This document shows, piece by piece, positions 6,357-16,071 of a DNA stretch of 64,000 nucleotides. Under the pieces are notes generated by a model. It saw only the letters and a program-made list of their open reading frames with translations. It had not been told where the DNA came from and did no database searches. This stretch comes from Dolichospermum flos-aquae CCAP 1403/13F (GTDB taxonomy: Bacteria > Cyanobacteriota > Cyanobacteriia > Cyanobacteriales > Nostocaceae): the NCBI RefSeq assembly GCF_012516395.1, contig NZ_CP051206.1, forward strand, positions 3,082,501 through 3,146,500, read 5' to 3'. The stretch's first letter is position 1. Each line of letters begins with the position of its first letter. The translations under genes and the position numbers were made by a program.

Positions 6357-8729
6357 CCATTAGGTAATCATCAACAAAATGACGAGTCCACAAATGAAAA
6401 CTTACTACCGAGAATGCAGGTGAAGGCAAAGCAGTTAATCACCCAGATGACAACTCTATCATCGGGAATCTTGGGCAAAATTGCCAGCAGCGATAAACCC
6501 TTTTATCGTCGTTTTTGGTTTTGGGCTGGGTTAGGTGTTGGTAGTGGGATCATTGCTTTCCATTACACAATCTTAGAAATAGATAAAAATTTACCAGATC
6601 AGTCTGCACTCAGAGCATTGGTACGAGAGCAAACTCTGACAATTAAAGCTGGTGATGGTAGTGTTCTACAACAGCAGGGGGAAGCTACCAGAGAAGTGCT
6701 GAAAATAGAGCAAATACCAGATACTTTAAAAAAAGCTTTTATTGCTTCAGAAGACAGAAGATTTAATCAACACAATGGATTTGATCCCCAAGGAATTGCC
6801 AGAGCAGTTATCAATAATTTGCGATCGCAAAATATAGGAGAAGGTGGTAGTACCATCACCCAACAAGTAGCGCGAATTCTCTTCCTTAAACCAGAAAAAA
6901 CCTTTTGGCGTAAACTCAAAGAAGTCCGGTTATCCCAAAAAATAGAGCGAGAATTGACTAAAGATCAGATTCTCGAACGTTATTTAAATCTCGTTTATTT
7001 AGGCTCTGGAGCTTACGGTGTCGGAGATGCGGCTTGGGTATACTTTAGTAAATCCGTAGATCAACTGACTTTATCAGAAATGGCCACCCTGGCTGGTTTA
7101 GCTCCTGCACCTAACGTCTATGGACCCGATAAAAACCCCAAAATAGCTACAGAACGACGAAATTTGGTGTTACAGCGGATGCTAGAAGATGGCATAATTA
7201 CACCGGAACAAAAACAAGCAGCTATACAAGAAGCATTAATAGTTAACAGCAGTTTACCCAAACGGTTACAAGTTAATTTTCCCTACTTTACTAGCTATGT
7301 TCAGAAAGAACTGCCCAAGTACCTGGGATCTGATGTCTTAGCTAGTGGTGGTTTAGTAGTAGAAACAACCTTAAACCCCATTTCCCAACAAGCAGCAGAA
7401 GCCGCAGTTGCTAAAATATTAAAAAATGAAGGTCAGTGGCAAAACTTTAAACAAGCGGCCATGGTTGCCATAGATCCTCGGAGTGGGGAAATTCAGGCCA
7501 TGGTAGGTGGTAAAGACTTTAGCAAAAACCAGTTTAATCGTGTAACTCAAGCCCAACGACAACCAGGATCGACTTTTAAGGGTTTCGTCTATGCTACAGC
7601 GATCGCTACTGGTAAAAGTCCCTACGATAGTTATTTAGATGAACCTTTATCAATAGATGGTTATGAGCCAAAAAATTCCCATAACAAATTCTCTGGTTGG
7701 TTAAATATCAGAGACGCTCTCACCAAATCTATCAATACAATTGCGGTAAAACTCTTAATAGAAATAGGTTTTGAACCCACCATTAAACTTGCCCATGACA
7801 TGGGCATTAAGTCAGAACTCAAACCTAACTATTCCTTGGCTCTTGGTTCTAATGAAGTCAACTTATTAGAATTAACCAACGCCTATGGTACATTTACCAA
7901 CCAAGGAAATTATATAGAAGCTCATGGCATTCGGCGCATTCTCAACCGCGAAGGAGATGTCATTTGGTCAGCCAAATATGAATCTAAGCAAGTTTTAGAT
8001 CCTGATACTAGCGCCATCATGACTTGGATGTTAAGAAATGTTGTCACCGATGGCACTGGTGCTGCGGCTCAATTAGATGATAGACAAGTTGCCGGCAAAA
8101 CAGGCACTACCGATGAATCCCGTGATTTATGGTTTATTGGTTATATTCCTCAGTTAGTGGCTGGGGTGTGGTTAGGGAATGATGATAACACCCCTACCTA
8201 TGGTAATAGTGGTAGTGCAGCTTATGCTTGGCATGAGTTTATGGAAAAAGCCGTAGAGGAAATGCCGGTAGAAAAATTTCCACCCCGACCTAATTTAGAA
8301 AATCGCAAAGGTACTATCAAAGCCCAACCTCTCAAACCGAAAAAAATTCTCCATAAATCGGTTGATGATTATGATCAAAAATCAGATGAGGGCAATACCG
8401 ACAATTCTGATTCATCAACCAGACGCAGACGCAGAAGAACCAATAATCAGTCGGAAGATTCGGCAAATTCATCAGAACGTAGACCAAGACGGAAACGACG
8501 CTATAGTCAACAAAATAATGATCCACTGGCTTCCTCTAGCAGAAGACGAAGCAATCGCAGGGAAGAATCTAATAGCGACTCTACTCCTAAATCATCTCGT
8601 TCACGACGCAGGAGCAGCAAAGAATCAGGTCAGGTAAAGTCATCTTCCCCTGTAGAGAATAATTCTGAAGGATCTTCATCATCACAACCTTCCTGGAGGG
8701 AAAGACTCAAGCCCAATTCTTCACCGTAA
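6354..8729 (+). CDS. Class A penicillin-binding protein (PBP1A-type)
   Basis: This bifunctional peptidoglycan synthase of 791 residues polymerises glycan strands and cross-links peptides in the periplasm. After a cytoplasmic tail there is one membrane anchor (FWFWAGLGVGSGIIAFHY, about 59-76). The glycosyltransferase (GT51) domain shows EDRRFNQHNG, GGSTITQQVARILFL and RYLNLVYLGSGAYGV. The transpeptidase domain has SxxK in PGSTFKGF, SxN in TKSINTIAVK and KTG in AGKTGTTDES. From about residue 684 to the end it carries an unusual tail of some 105 residues very rich in Ser and Arg (runs such as RRRRRR, PRRKRR, SRSRRRSS). The start is TTG with a good GGAGA site. The tail sits beyond the catalytic domain and should be periplasmic. 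Confidence 0.92.
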   Translation: MPLGNHQQNDESTNENLLPRMQVKAKQLITQMTTLSSGILGKIASSDKPFYRRFWFWAGLGVGSGIIAFHYTILEIDKNLPDQSALRALVREQTLTIKAGDGSVLQQQGEATREVLKIEQIPDTLKKAFIASEDRRFNQHNGFDPQGIARAVINNLRSQNIGEGGSTITQQVARILFLKPEKTFWRKLKEVRLSQKIERELTKDQILERYLNLVYLGSGAYGVGDAAWVYFSKSVDQLTLSEMATLAGLAPAPNVYGPDKNPKIATERRNLVLQRMLEDGIITPEQKQAAIQEALIVNSSLPKRLQVNFPYFTSYVQKELPKYLGSDVLASGGLVVETTLNPISQQAAEAAVAKILKNEGQWQNFKQAAMVAIDPRSGEIQAMVGGKDFSKNQFNRVTQAQRQPGSTFKGFVYATAIATGKSPYDSYLDEPLSIDGYEPKNSHNKFSGWLNIRDALTKSINTIAVKLLIEIGFEPTIKLAHDMGIKSELKPNYSLALGSNEVNLLELTNAYGTFTNQGNYIEAHGIRRILNREGDVIWSAKYESKQVLDPDTSAIMTWMLRNVVTDGTGAAAQLDDRQVAGKTGTTDESRDLWFIGYIPQLVAGVWLGNDDNTPTYGNSGSAAYAWHEFMEKAVEEMPVEKFPPRPNLENRKGTIKAQPLKPKKILHKSVDDYDQKSDEGNTDNSDSSTRRRRRRTNNQSEDSANSSERRPRRKRRYSQQNNDPLASSSRRRSNRREESNSDSTPKSSRSRRRSSKESGQVKSSSPVENNSEGSSSSQPSWRERLKPNSSP

Positions 8730-8812
8730 AGATTTTTCCTAGGGTAGATGTAGGGGATTCGCTGAGTTTATACTTTATGAAGAACTGTAACCTACATTAG
8801 CCGAATATAATC

Positions 8813-9007
8813 ATGAGTTATTTATTGCTCCAAGTCCCAGTGCTAGACACTGGAAATCACTTTCCCTTAGCGTTTACTTTGGTGTATGTGGTGGGTTTTA
8901 TCGCTGCTGTCACCATCGGTTCAATTGCTTGGTACAACTCCAAACGTCCCCCCGGTTGGGAAAATAAAGATCGTCCCAACATTATCCCCAAGGTTGAAAA
9001 AGATTAG
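8813..9007 (+). CDS. psb35: Psb35-like photosystem II assembly protein
   Basis: This small protein of 64 residues has one transmembrane helix (FTLVYVVGFIAAVTIGSIAW) followed by the conserved tail YNSKRPPGWE. I recognise this as the family of Synechocystis Ssl2148, named Psb35, associated with photosystem II/chlorophyll-binding assembly complexes in the thylakoid membrane. The name is from memory and the family is small, so confidence is moderate, but a conserved cyanobacterial membrane miniprotein is clear. The stop codon TAG is also the first three bases of the following tandem repeat. Confidence 0.65.
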   Translation: MSYLLLQVPVLDTGNHFPLAFTLVYVVGFIAAVTIGSIAWYNSKRPPGWENKDRPNIIPKVEKD

Positions 9008-9039
9008 GTAATAGGCAATAGGCAATAGGCAATAGGCAA
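9005..9039. repeat. Heptamer tandem repeat TAGGCAA, five units
   Basis: The first unit is TAGGTAA and the next four are exact TAGGCAA. This is a short tandemly repeated repetitive sequence of the kind typical of heterocystous cyanobacteria. It starts at the psb35 stop codon. Confidence 0.9.
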
Positions 9040-9241
9040 GAAATATTCTCCCCTGCCTCCTGCCTCCCTAATTCTGTAGGTCAACCCAAAAACGGTAAAG
9101 CGTTTGAATTTGTTTGAGCAGTGTAGTGTAGGCTACTGGATTAGTTGCACTAGACTTGCTCAACTCTTCCAATTGGGAGAGGAGTACATTGAGGGTGGGG
9201 AATTACGCAAAACTGTTAAATCTTACAATCACTATTGGTAT

Positions 9242-10582
9242 TCACTCAGAATCCTGAGTTTTTCTTAAACGCACCATGAAAAAACCATCCATATCCTGTT
9301 GATGAGGCCAGACTTTTAACCAACCAGGAGCAGTATCATTAAATAAATCAAAAGAGTGAGGTTCAATTTGCCAATGGGGATTTGCGGCTAAAAACTCCGT
9401 AATTACCTGTTCATTCTCCGCTGGATGCAGCGTACAAGTTGCGTAAACTAAAACACCACCAGCCTTGACAAAACCTGCATTATGTGATAATAGTTCTTTT
9501 TGGAGTTGGGAAAGTTTTTGCACAGAATCTGGTGTTTGTCGCCAACGCGCATCAGCGTGACGATGCATAGTTCCCAAACCGGAGCAAGGAGCATCAACTA
9601 ATACACAGTCAGCAGAATCGTAGAATTGCGGTAAGTTGCGACTATCTCCTGCACAAATTTCGATAGATTGTAAATTTAGACGGTGGGCATTTTCTTTTAA
9701 TTTGCGTAACCGGGAAGCAGTTTGATCACAAGCCCAAATTTTGCCTTTATCTCCCATTAATTCGGCAATATGGGTAGTTTTTCCCCCTGGTGCCGCACAA
9801 ACATCAATCACTACATTCCCCGGCAGAGGGTCAAGCAAATGACCAACTAATTGAGCGCTACTATCTTGGACAGTCCACCAACCTTCATTAAAACCAGGTA
9901 GATTTTGAATTGCCCCGTTATGACCAATTAATCGTAAAGCTTGGGGTAAATGGGGAATGGGTTTGACTAAAACACCAGCAGATTCAAAAGCTGATTGTAC
10001 CTCTTCTAAAGAACTGCGAAGAATATTGACCCGTAAATCAATTGTCGGGGTTTGATTCATCCAATTAGCGAGTTTTTCTGTTTCTTCAAAACCCAATTCT
10101 TTTAACCAAACTTCAATAATCCAATTAGGGAAACTGTGGAAAATACCTAATCTTTCGACCGGATTTTCCGGTAAATTTAGCGGTTCTGAGGATTTTTCTG
10201 CAAGTCGGAGATATTGACGTAATAAACCATTGACAAAACCAGTTAAACCAGGAAAACCATTTTCCTTTGCTAATTCAACAGTAGTATTTACAGCCGCAGA
10301 AGCGGGAATTCTTTGTTGATAACGCAGTTGGTAAAAACCCAAATGTAAAATGGTGCGGAGGTCTTTTGGCTGTTGCTGAATTTTCTTAGTAGCAAGTTGC
10401 TCAATGATAGCATCAAGGGTGCGTTGTCTTCTCACACTCCCATAAACTAATTCTGTCATTAACCGCCGATTATTGTCGGGTAACTTAAACTTTTGTAGCA
10501 CTCTATCTAAAGCAACATCAGCATAAGCTCCTTTATGAACTTCTTTGAGAGCAATAAAAGCCACTTGACGGGGATTGGTCAT
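9242..10582 (-). CDS. rsmB: 16S rRNA (cytosine-5) methyltransferase RsmB/Sun
   Basis: RsmB methylates C967 of 16S rRNA. The 446-residue protein has the expected two parts: an N-terminal NusB-like helical domain (about 1-135, PRQVAFIALKEVHKGAYADVAL) and a SAM-dependent methyltransferase domain with the SAM-binding loop DVCAAPGGKTTHIAEL and the catalytic motifs VDAPCSGLGTM (first Cys) and YATCTLHPAENE (second, nucleophilic Cys). The C-terminus ends with DGFFMVRLRK, typical of the family. It appears monocistronic. The gene is flanked by a psb35-side repeat and a MITE-like element. Confidence 0.93.
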   Translation of the reverse strand: MTNPRQVAFIALKEVHKGAYADVALDRVLQKFKLPDNNRRLMTELVYGSVRRQRTLDAIIEQLATKKIQQQPKDLRTILHLGFYQLRYQQRIPASAAVNTTVELAKENGFPGLTGFVNGLLRQYLRLAEKSSEPLNLPENPVERLGIFHSFPNWIIEVWLKELGFEETEKLANWMNQTPTIDLRVNILRSSLEEVQSAFESAGVLVKPIPHLPQALRLIGHNGAIQNLPGFNEGWWTVQDSSAQLVGHLLDPLPGNVVIDVCAAPGGKTTHIAELMGDKGKIWACDQTASRLRKLKENAHRLNLQSIEICAGDSRNLPQFYDSADCVLVDAPCSGLGTMHRHADARWRQTPDSVQKLSQLQKELLSHNAGFVKAGGVLVYATCTLHPAENEQVITEFLAANPHWQIEPHSFDLFNDTAPGWLKVWPHQQDMDGFFMVRLRKTQDSE

Positions 10583-10638
10583 GAAATTAAATTAAATTAA
10601 GTAAGTAAGTTGCAGGTTAGCTAAAAGGTTACAGGAAT

Positions 10639-10761
10639 CAATACCTTGTCCATCTTTTGTAGGTTGGGTTAAGCGACAGCGCAACCCAACGCATTTGTTG
10701 GGTTTCCTTACGTCAACCCAACCTACAAATCAAGACTTTTTTCGATTTGGACAAGGTATTG
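10639..10761. repeat. MITE-like element, 14-bp perfect terminal inverted repeats (copy A)
   Basis: CAATACCTTGTCCA at 10639-10652 is exactly inverted at 10748-10761. The interior has an inverted GTAGGTTGGGTT/AACCCAACCTAC pair and AAGCGACAGCGCAACCC. A related copy lies at 41655-41787, and the element at 23201-23451 has related ends. Confidence 0.75.
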
Positions 10762-11160
10762 AGGAATACAAGATATTTTTATCACAATTACCAAACAAGA
10801 TTGGAAGTATAAAAACGATAGTAAAACTTTATATGGAAATTGGTTGTAAGTTGAAGAAAATATACCCAGATAGAGATAGTTTAGCACTTTCTTTAACATA
10901 CCTCTAATGTCTGATGTTGGATTGAGTGACAGCAAAATCATTTTGATTTTGGTCATATTGCTTACAGATAAAAAATAGTAATCATCTAAAATCATTGAGT
11001 TCACTATTAATCAAAAAATTAGAATATTTGATCACCAAATATTAATTACATATTTAATTTATCGAATCTTTATTATTCCTAGATATCATTCCCTACTGTT
11101 TTCTCTATTATTTAATGGAAAGTCTTATAGATGTTTTAGTTTTATGCTCAGAATTACTTC
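10762..11160. other. AT-rich intergenic region, nothing recognised
   Basis: About 400 bases between a MITE-like element and the foldase gene. Short open frames on both strands (10695-10907 and 10723-11004) overlap the MITE or lack ribosome-binding sites and are not believed. No hairpin terminator or clear promoter was found by eye. Confidence 0.5.
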
Positions 11161-11919
11161 ATGGAATCTTCATCTTTTTTGACTGTAAATGACCAAGGAA
11201 TTGCCCTGGCTGAAGTAGTTAAATATCTACAAATATCGGGTAAACTGGGGAATTTTATTGGTGATGTCTTGCGTCAGCACGTAATTGTACAAGAAATTAA
11301 TACCAGAACAGATATTGAAATTAGTTCGGCATTAATTGAACAGACAATTATTGATTTTCGCTTAAAGAATCAACTAACTGATCCCCAAAAATTTCAAGAA
11401 TGGCTAATAAGTAATAGTACAGATTATACAACTTTTCATACATCTATTACCTTTAGCTTTCAATTAGAGAAACTCAAAGCATTAGTCACAGAATCAAAAT
11501 TACCAGAATACTTTATTGAAAGGAAGATTTACTTAGATAGAGTCATCCTTTCACGGATTCTAGTTGATAGTCGGGAATTAGCCGAAGAACTACAAACTCA
11601 AATTGAAGAAGGAAGTAGTTTTGAACAACTAGCAAAAGAGTATTCATTAGCAGATGAACGAGTATTCAATGGCATGATGGGACCAATTAGTCGGGGAACT
11701 ATACCAGATGTATTACGTGCGGCTGTAGACGCAACCACCCCAGGAAAATTGATCAATCCCATAGACATAGAAGGACGTTTTGCCTTATTTAGATTAGAAC
11801 AAATTCTCCCAGCATCTTTAGAAGATCCTCAATTACAACAATCACTAAAAAATGAATTATTTGAGAAATGGCTAGGGGATAAAATTCAGGATCTTACAGT
11901 CAGAATTCAAGTAGATTAA
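11161..11919 (+). CDS. PpiC-type peptidyl-prolyl isomerase, secretion-associated
   Basis: This 252-residue protein has a SurA-like helical N-terminal part (about 1-110, including LTDPQKFQEWL) and a parvulin/PpiC domain (about 120-225: VILSRILVDSRELAEELQTQ, SSFEQLAKEYSLADE, GMMGPISRGTIPD, GRFALFRLEQI). It lacks a signal peptide. It lies 32 bases upstream of a type I secretion ABC transporter in the same direction. In cyanobacteria such pairs are common, and the isomerase is thought to help handle the exported substrate. The substrate is unknown; no candidate toxin or bacteriocin gene is adjacent. The alternative is a general chaperone unrelated to the transporter. Confidence 0.8.
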   Translation: MESSSFLTVNDQGIALAEVVKYLQISGKLGNFIGDVLRQHVIVQEINTRTDIEISSALIEQTIIDFRLKNQLTDPQKFQEWLISNSTDYTTFHTSITFSFQLEKLKALVTESKLPEYFIERKIYLDRVILSRILVDSRELAEELQTQIEEGSSFEQLAKEYSLADERVFNGMMGPISRGTIPDVLRAAVDATTPGKLINPIDIEGRFALFRLEQILPASLEDPQLQQSLKNELFEKWLGDKIQDLTVRIQVD

Positions 11920-11951
11920 AACATTTCAATAATCAATTTTAACTAATAAAT

Positions 11952-14555
11952 GTGTTAAACAATTTACCCTGGAATGAACCGCCGCTATCCTGGCTAAATG
12001 CTGAAGAACAAAGCGAATTAAAACAGCAAGCGGAAATTCGTAATTACAAACTTGGCGAAAAAATTTGGTCACAAAAATTAGGTGGTGATGCCTTTGATGA
12101 GGGAAGTTATCAGTTCTTCATTGTCACTGGTAAAGTCCGGTTACGAGAAGAAGAAGAAAATAAAACTGTAGCTACTTTACAAACAGGAGATTGGTTTGGT
12201 AACTGTCAACAAATATTTGCTGATTGTAAAGCTATCGCTACCAGCAAGGAAGTAGTAGTAGTGTGTTGGAATTCGGCTGTATGGAAAAAGTTTGTCAATT
12301 CTCAAATTGATGAATTTTGGACAAATTCACTAGAGGTAGAGGAAACAGAAGCCATTTTACCAGTTGCTAATTCTCCCATTTCTCTACCTCCTTCCGCACC
12401 TTCTCCACCGATAATTTCCAATTATCCCTTTGTGGGAAGTGGGAATACAGGTGCAGCTTGTTTAACAATGGTGGCACAACATTTACAAAATCCTGTGCAA
12501 TTAGAATGGGTACAACGCCAACTGCGGGGACAAAAACCCAAAAACCTGATAGAAGCTGCGGAAAAAGTAGGGTTAGTGTTGCGGAAATTGCAGGTTAGTT
12601 GGAGTGATTTACGCCAATTAACTTTTCCCGCTTTGTTGTTGTGGAATCAAAGTAATCAGGAAGGTAAAAATAACCAATTAAATTGGGTAGTAGCCTATGG
12701 AATCAAAGGCAATTATTTAATTATTGCTAATCCCCAAAATCCTGATTATAGTTGTGAACAATTACCGCAATCTGTAGTAGAAAATTGTTGGAATGGGACA
12801 TTATGGCAAGCTGAATTAATTTCCCAACAAGAGAAATTTAATTTAGCTTGGTTTACTCCCGCAGTTTGGAAATATCGGGGTTTGTTAGGTGAGGTTTTAA
12901 TAGCTTCATTTACCTTGCAATTATTGGGATTAGCGTCACCATTAATTACTCAAGTCATCATTGATAAAGTGATGGTACAGGAGAGTTTAGCCACCTTAGA
13001 TGTGATGGCGATCGCTCTCTTGCTAGTGGCGACATTTGAATCTATTCTGGGTATGCTGCGGCTATTCATATTTACCCACACAGCCCGGCGTTTAGATTTG
13101 AGTTTATCCGCCCAACTTTTTCGCCATTTAATGCGTTTACCTTTAGCTTATTTTGAGTCGCGGAGAGTGGGCGATACAGTCGCTAGAGTCCAGGAATTAG
13201 AACAAATTCGCCAATTTCTCACAGGTACAGCCTTAACCGTCATTCTTGACAGTATCTTTGCTGTAGTTTACCTGGGATTGATGTTTTATTACAACATTCC
13301 CCTGACATTTGTAGCCTTAGCCGTATTACCATTATTTGCGACTTTAACCATCGTCACGACACCAATTTTGCGAAATTGGCTAAATGAAACCTTTAACCGC
13401 AGTGCGGACAGTCAATCATTTTTAGTCGAGACAATCACCGGCATTCATTCAGTTAAAGCCCATGCAGCCGAACCAATAGCAAGAGAACGCTGGGAAGGTT
13501 TATTTGCCCGCTTTATTCGTACCAGTTTTAAAGCTTCCACCACATCCAATATTAGTAGTAATATTGGTGACTTTCTGACTAACTTTTCCACCTTAATCAT
13601 CCTGTGGGTTGGGGCAAAATTAGTAATTGATCATCAACTAACAATTGGTCAATTAATCGCCTTCCAAATGTTATCAGGAAGAGTGACCAGCCCACTATTA
13701 CGGCTAGTGCAGTTATGGCAAAATCTCCAACAAGTTCTATTATCAGTAGATAGAATTGGTGATATTCTCAACGCTGCCCCAGAAACAGAAGCAGGAACAG
13801 GATTAGTATTACCACCCCTCAAAGGTGAAGTCAACTTTGATCAAGTTTTCTTTCGCTATAATGCCAACACCGAACCAGTATTAAAAGGAATTTCCTTTAA
13901 TGTTGAACCCGGACAATTTGTAGGCATTGTTGGCAGAAGTGGTTCAGGAAAAAGTACCCTTTCCAAAATTATTCAACGACTTTATCAAATTGAATCAGGA
14001 CGGATTCTAATTGATGGATTTGATATCAAAAGTGCTGACTTAGCATCCTTACGACAACAAATAGGTGTAGTTCTCCAAGAAGACTTTTTATTTAATGGTT
14101 CAATCTTAGAAAACATCACATTAGGAAATCCAGATATTACCTCCGAACAAGTTGTCGAAGCGGCTAGATTAGCAGTAGCCCATGACTTCATTAGTCAACT
14201 ACCTTACGGTTATGAAAACAACGTAGGAGAAAGAGGAACAGCATTATCTGGAGGACAAAGACAACGCATAGCATTAGCCAGATTATTTCTAGCGTCTGCA
14301 CCAATTCTCATATTAGATGAAGCCACCAGTGCCTTAGATAGTGAAACCGAACAACAAGTATTACAAAACCTCAAAAATGTTTCCTCTAACCGCACAGTAT
14401 TCTTAATTGCCCACCGTTTTGCCCCCCTCAAACGAGCCGATTTAATATTAGTCATGGAAAAAGGAGTAATAGCCGAACGAGGAACACATTTAGAACTCTT
14501 AAAACAAAAAGGTTTGTACTGGTCACTTTATCAAAGACAACAAGCGAATATTTAA
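11952..14555 (+). CDS. Type I secretion ABC transporter with CNB and C39-like domains
   Basis: The protein has 867 residues. The N-terminal 125 residues resemble a cyclic-nucleotide-binding fold (FFIVTGKVRLREEE, TLQTGDWFGN). Residues about 155-270 are a C39 peptidase-like domain (SGNTGAACLTMVAQHL). The position of the catalytic Cys appears to be Thr and the usual His is Asn (LNWVVAYGI), so it is probably a non-cleaving docking domain as in HlyB. Six membrane helices follow (about 310-590), then the ATPase: Walker A GRSGSGKST, signature LSGGQRQRIALARL, Walker B ILILDEATSALD, H-loop IAHRF. The start is GTG at 11952 with a weak site. With the upstream PpiC protein it probably exports an unprocessed protein through a TolC channel. 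Confidence 0.88.
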   Translation: MLNNLPWNEPPLSWLNAEEQSELKQQAEIRNYKLGEKIWSQKLGGDAFDEGSYQFFIVTGKVRLREEEENKTVATLQTGDWFGNCQQIFADCKAIATSKEVVVVCWNSAVWKKFVNSQIDEFWTNSLEVEETEAILPVANSPISLPPSAPSPPIISNYPFVGSGNTGAACLTMVAQHLQNPVQLEWVQRQLRGQKPKNLIEAAEKVGLVLRKLQVSWSDLRQLTFPALLLWNQSNQEGKNNQLNWVVAYGIKGNYLIIANPQNPDYSCEQLPQSVVENCWNGTLWQAELISQQEKFNLAWFTPAVWKYRGLLGEVLIASFTLQLLGLASPLITQVIIDKVMVQESLATLDVMAIALLLVATFESILGMLRLFIFTHTARRLDLSLSAQLFRHLMRLPLAYFESRRVGDTVARVQELEQIRQFLTGTALTVILDSIFAVVYLGLMFYYNIPLTFVALAVLPLFATLTIVTTPILRNWLNETFNRSADSQSFLVETITGIHSVKAHAAEPIARERWEGLFARFIRTSFKASTTSNISSNIGDFLTNFSTLIILWVGAKLVIDHQLTIGQLIAFQMLSGRVTSPLLRLVQLWQNLQQVLLSVDRIGDILNAAPETEAGTGLVLPPLKGEVNFDQVFFRYNANTEPVLKGISFNVEPGQFVGIVGRSGSGKSTLSKIIQRLYQIESGRILIDGFDIKSADLASLRQQIGVVLQEDFLFNGSILENITLGNPDITSEQVVEAARLAVAHDFISQLPYGYENNVGERGTALSGGQRQRIALARLFLASAPILILDEATSALDSETEQQVLQNLKNVSSNRTVFLIAHRFAPLKRADLILVMEKGVIAERGTHLELLKQKGLYWSLYQRQQANI

Positions 14556-14609
14556 AGGAAACTCTTGATTATTCTTTGCGTCTTTGCGTCTTTGCGTGAG
14601 AAAAAGAAT

Positions 14610-15578
14610 TTAATCTAACACACTCAAACCCAAAGCCACAGCCCCCCACAAAGGTGCATCATCACCCAACAATGCCCGCACAATCTCAAAATTCACCTCT
14701 GGGAGTGCGGTTTCCCTAGCTACTTTCCGCACCACAGTCCAGAAATTATCCCCAGCTTTGGTGACACCACCACCTAAAACAAACCGTTGGGGATTCATCA
14801 AATTGGCTACATTACCAATACCGACTCCCAACGCCCAAGCACCCCGATATAATACCTCTTGTGCTATTTCATCTCCGTTGGCTGCTGCGGTACTAATGAC
14901 TTTGCCTGTAAGTAAGTTGAGATCATTACCTGTCAAATACCTAAGTACGTCTCCCCTGACTTTGCCGTTAGCACTGGGTGGTTCTTTCTCCAGCATTTCC
15001 CGGGCATTTTGCGCCATGTAGGGACCCGAAGCTAAACGTTCTACACATCCCCGTTTTCCACATAAGCATAAGGGACCTCTAGGATCTACTACCATGTGTC
15101 CAATTTCTCCCGCCATGCCTAATGCACCCCGCCAAAGCTTGCCGTCAAGTATCCACCCTCCACCGACACCAGTGCTAATGGTAATATAAAATAGGCTATC
15201 ATATCCTTGTCCAGCCCCAAAGCGATGTTCACCAACAGCAGCAACGTTAGCATCATTATCTATACTGACAGGTGTATAATAATCTTCTTCGAGTATTTGT
15301 TTGAGGGGAACATTTTCCCAGCCAGGAACGTGATGAGATAAGCGGACTAAGCCTGTGGTTGCATCTACTGGACCACCGAAGCTGACACCAATGGCATCCG
15401 GTTTCCTTCCTTTTAGCACGGAATCAATGAGCGATCGCATAATTTCTAAATCAGTCAAAGCATCACCATTTGCGGGTGAAAACCGTGATTCATGGTACAA
15501 CCACTCCTTCGCACCACCCTTTACTGTTGCTGCTGCCAATTTTGTGCCACCAAAATCCAGAGCTAAAATTAATGTCAT
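14610..15578 (-). CDS. ROK-family sugar kinase (glucokinase-like)
   Basis: ROK proteins phosphorylate glucose, N-acetylglucosamine or related sugars, or act as regulators. This one has no DNA-binding domain, so it is an enzyme. Seen are the N-terminal phosphate loop LALDFGGTKLAA, the sugar/ATP-domain segment VSIDNDANVAAVGEHRFG, TGVGGGWILDG, GEIGHMVV and the ROK zinc site CLCGKRGCVE. ATG 15578 is chosen because the sequence from MTLILAL on matches the family start; the ten codons before it are not needed. The protein has about 322 residues. It stands alone, convergent with the ABC transporter gene. Confidence 0.88.
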   Translation of the reverse strand: MTLILALDFGGTKLAAATVKGGAKEWLYHESRFSPANGDALTDLEIMRSLIDSVLKGRKPDAIGVSFGGPVDATTGLVRLSHHVPGWENVPLKQILEEDYYTPVSIDNDANVAAVGEHRFGAGQGYDSLFYITISTGVGGGWILDGKLWRGALGMAGEIGHMVVDPRGPLCLCGKRGCVERLASGPYMAQNAREMLEKEPPSANGKVRGDVLRYLTGNDLNLLTGKVISTAAANGDEIAQEVLYRGAWALGVGIGNVANLMNPQRFVLGGGVTKAGDNFWTVVRKVARETALPEVNFEIVRALLGDDAPLWGAVALGLSVLD

Positions 15579-15911
15579 ATAATTAAAAATAGGGAATTGA
15601 CAAAACAACCATTCACCATTATTACTTAATCACAATTTTGTTGTAGTTCACTATGAAACCATCTTTACTGTCTGCATATAAAATATTTCTGTATTAATTA
15701 TTCTTGTAACTTATGTATAATCTTATTTATTACATTTGTAAATCCAATGATACTTATGATCGGTTTTTGTTAGATTATGAATATTATTAATTTTTATGAA
15801 GGATAAATTAATGTAAAGATATATTTTTGTTAAATTTATTTAAGAAAATAGTTGCTTTATCAATTGAGTTGGGTTAGAGTCAAAATACGTGATTAGATAA
15901 AAAGAAAGTTT
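15579..15911. other. Intergenic region without recognised feature
   Basis: Very AT-rich spacer of about 330 bases before a MITE-like element. No open frame, terminator hairpin or repeat was recognised. Confidence 0.5.
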
Positions 15912-16029
15912 CTAGTACATCACGGCGTAAATAAATCAACCATATTCAATCGCCAAAAAGCTTACTGTATATTAGTTTTGACTTTTGACTCTTGACTTTT
16001 GACTTTTGACTTCCGCCCTGCGGTACTAG
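15912..16029 (+). repeat. MITE-like repeat with internal TTTTGAC heptamers (copy 1)
   Basis: The element begins CTAGTACATCACGGCG and ends CGCCCTGCGGTACTAG, giving imperfect inverted ends. A run of TTTTGACT-type heptamers lies inside (15978-16011). The same unit occurs inverted at 46803-46906, which fixes both boundaries. A fragment with the last part (CCGTACTAGCAACTTACG) is at 43046-43066. Confidence 0.7.
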
Positions 16030-16071
16030 CCTTTATATTTTTTTCACAATCAATTGAGAATATTTCGCAAT

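Noticed and set aside
8332-8637. Open frames overlapping the 3' end of the PBP gene on both strands
   Set aside because: They lie in other frames of the Ser/Arg-rich tail, whose low complexity keeps extra frames open.
10723-11004. 93-codon minus-strand frame after rsmB
   Set aside because: It begins in an AT-rich region and ends in the MITE terminus; there is no ribosome-binding site.
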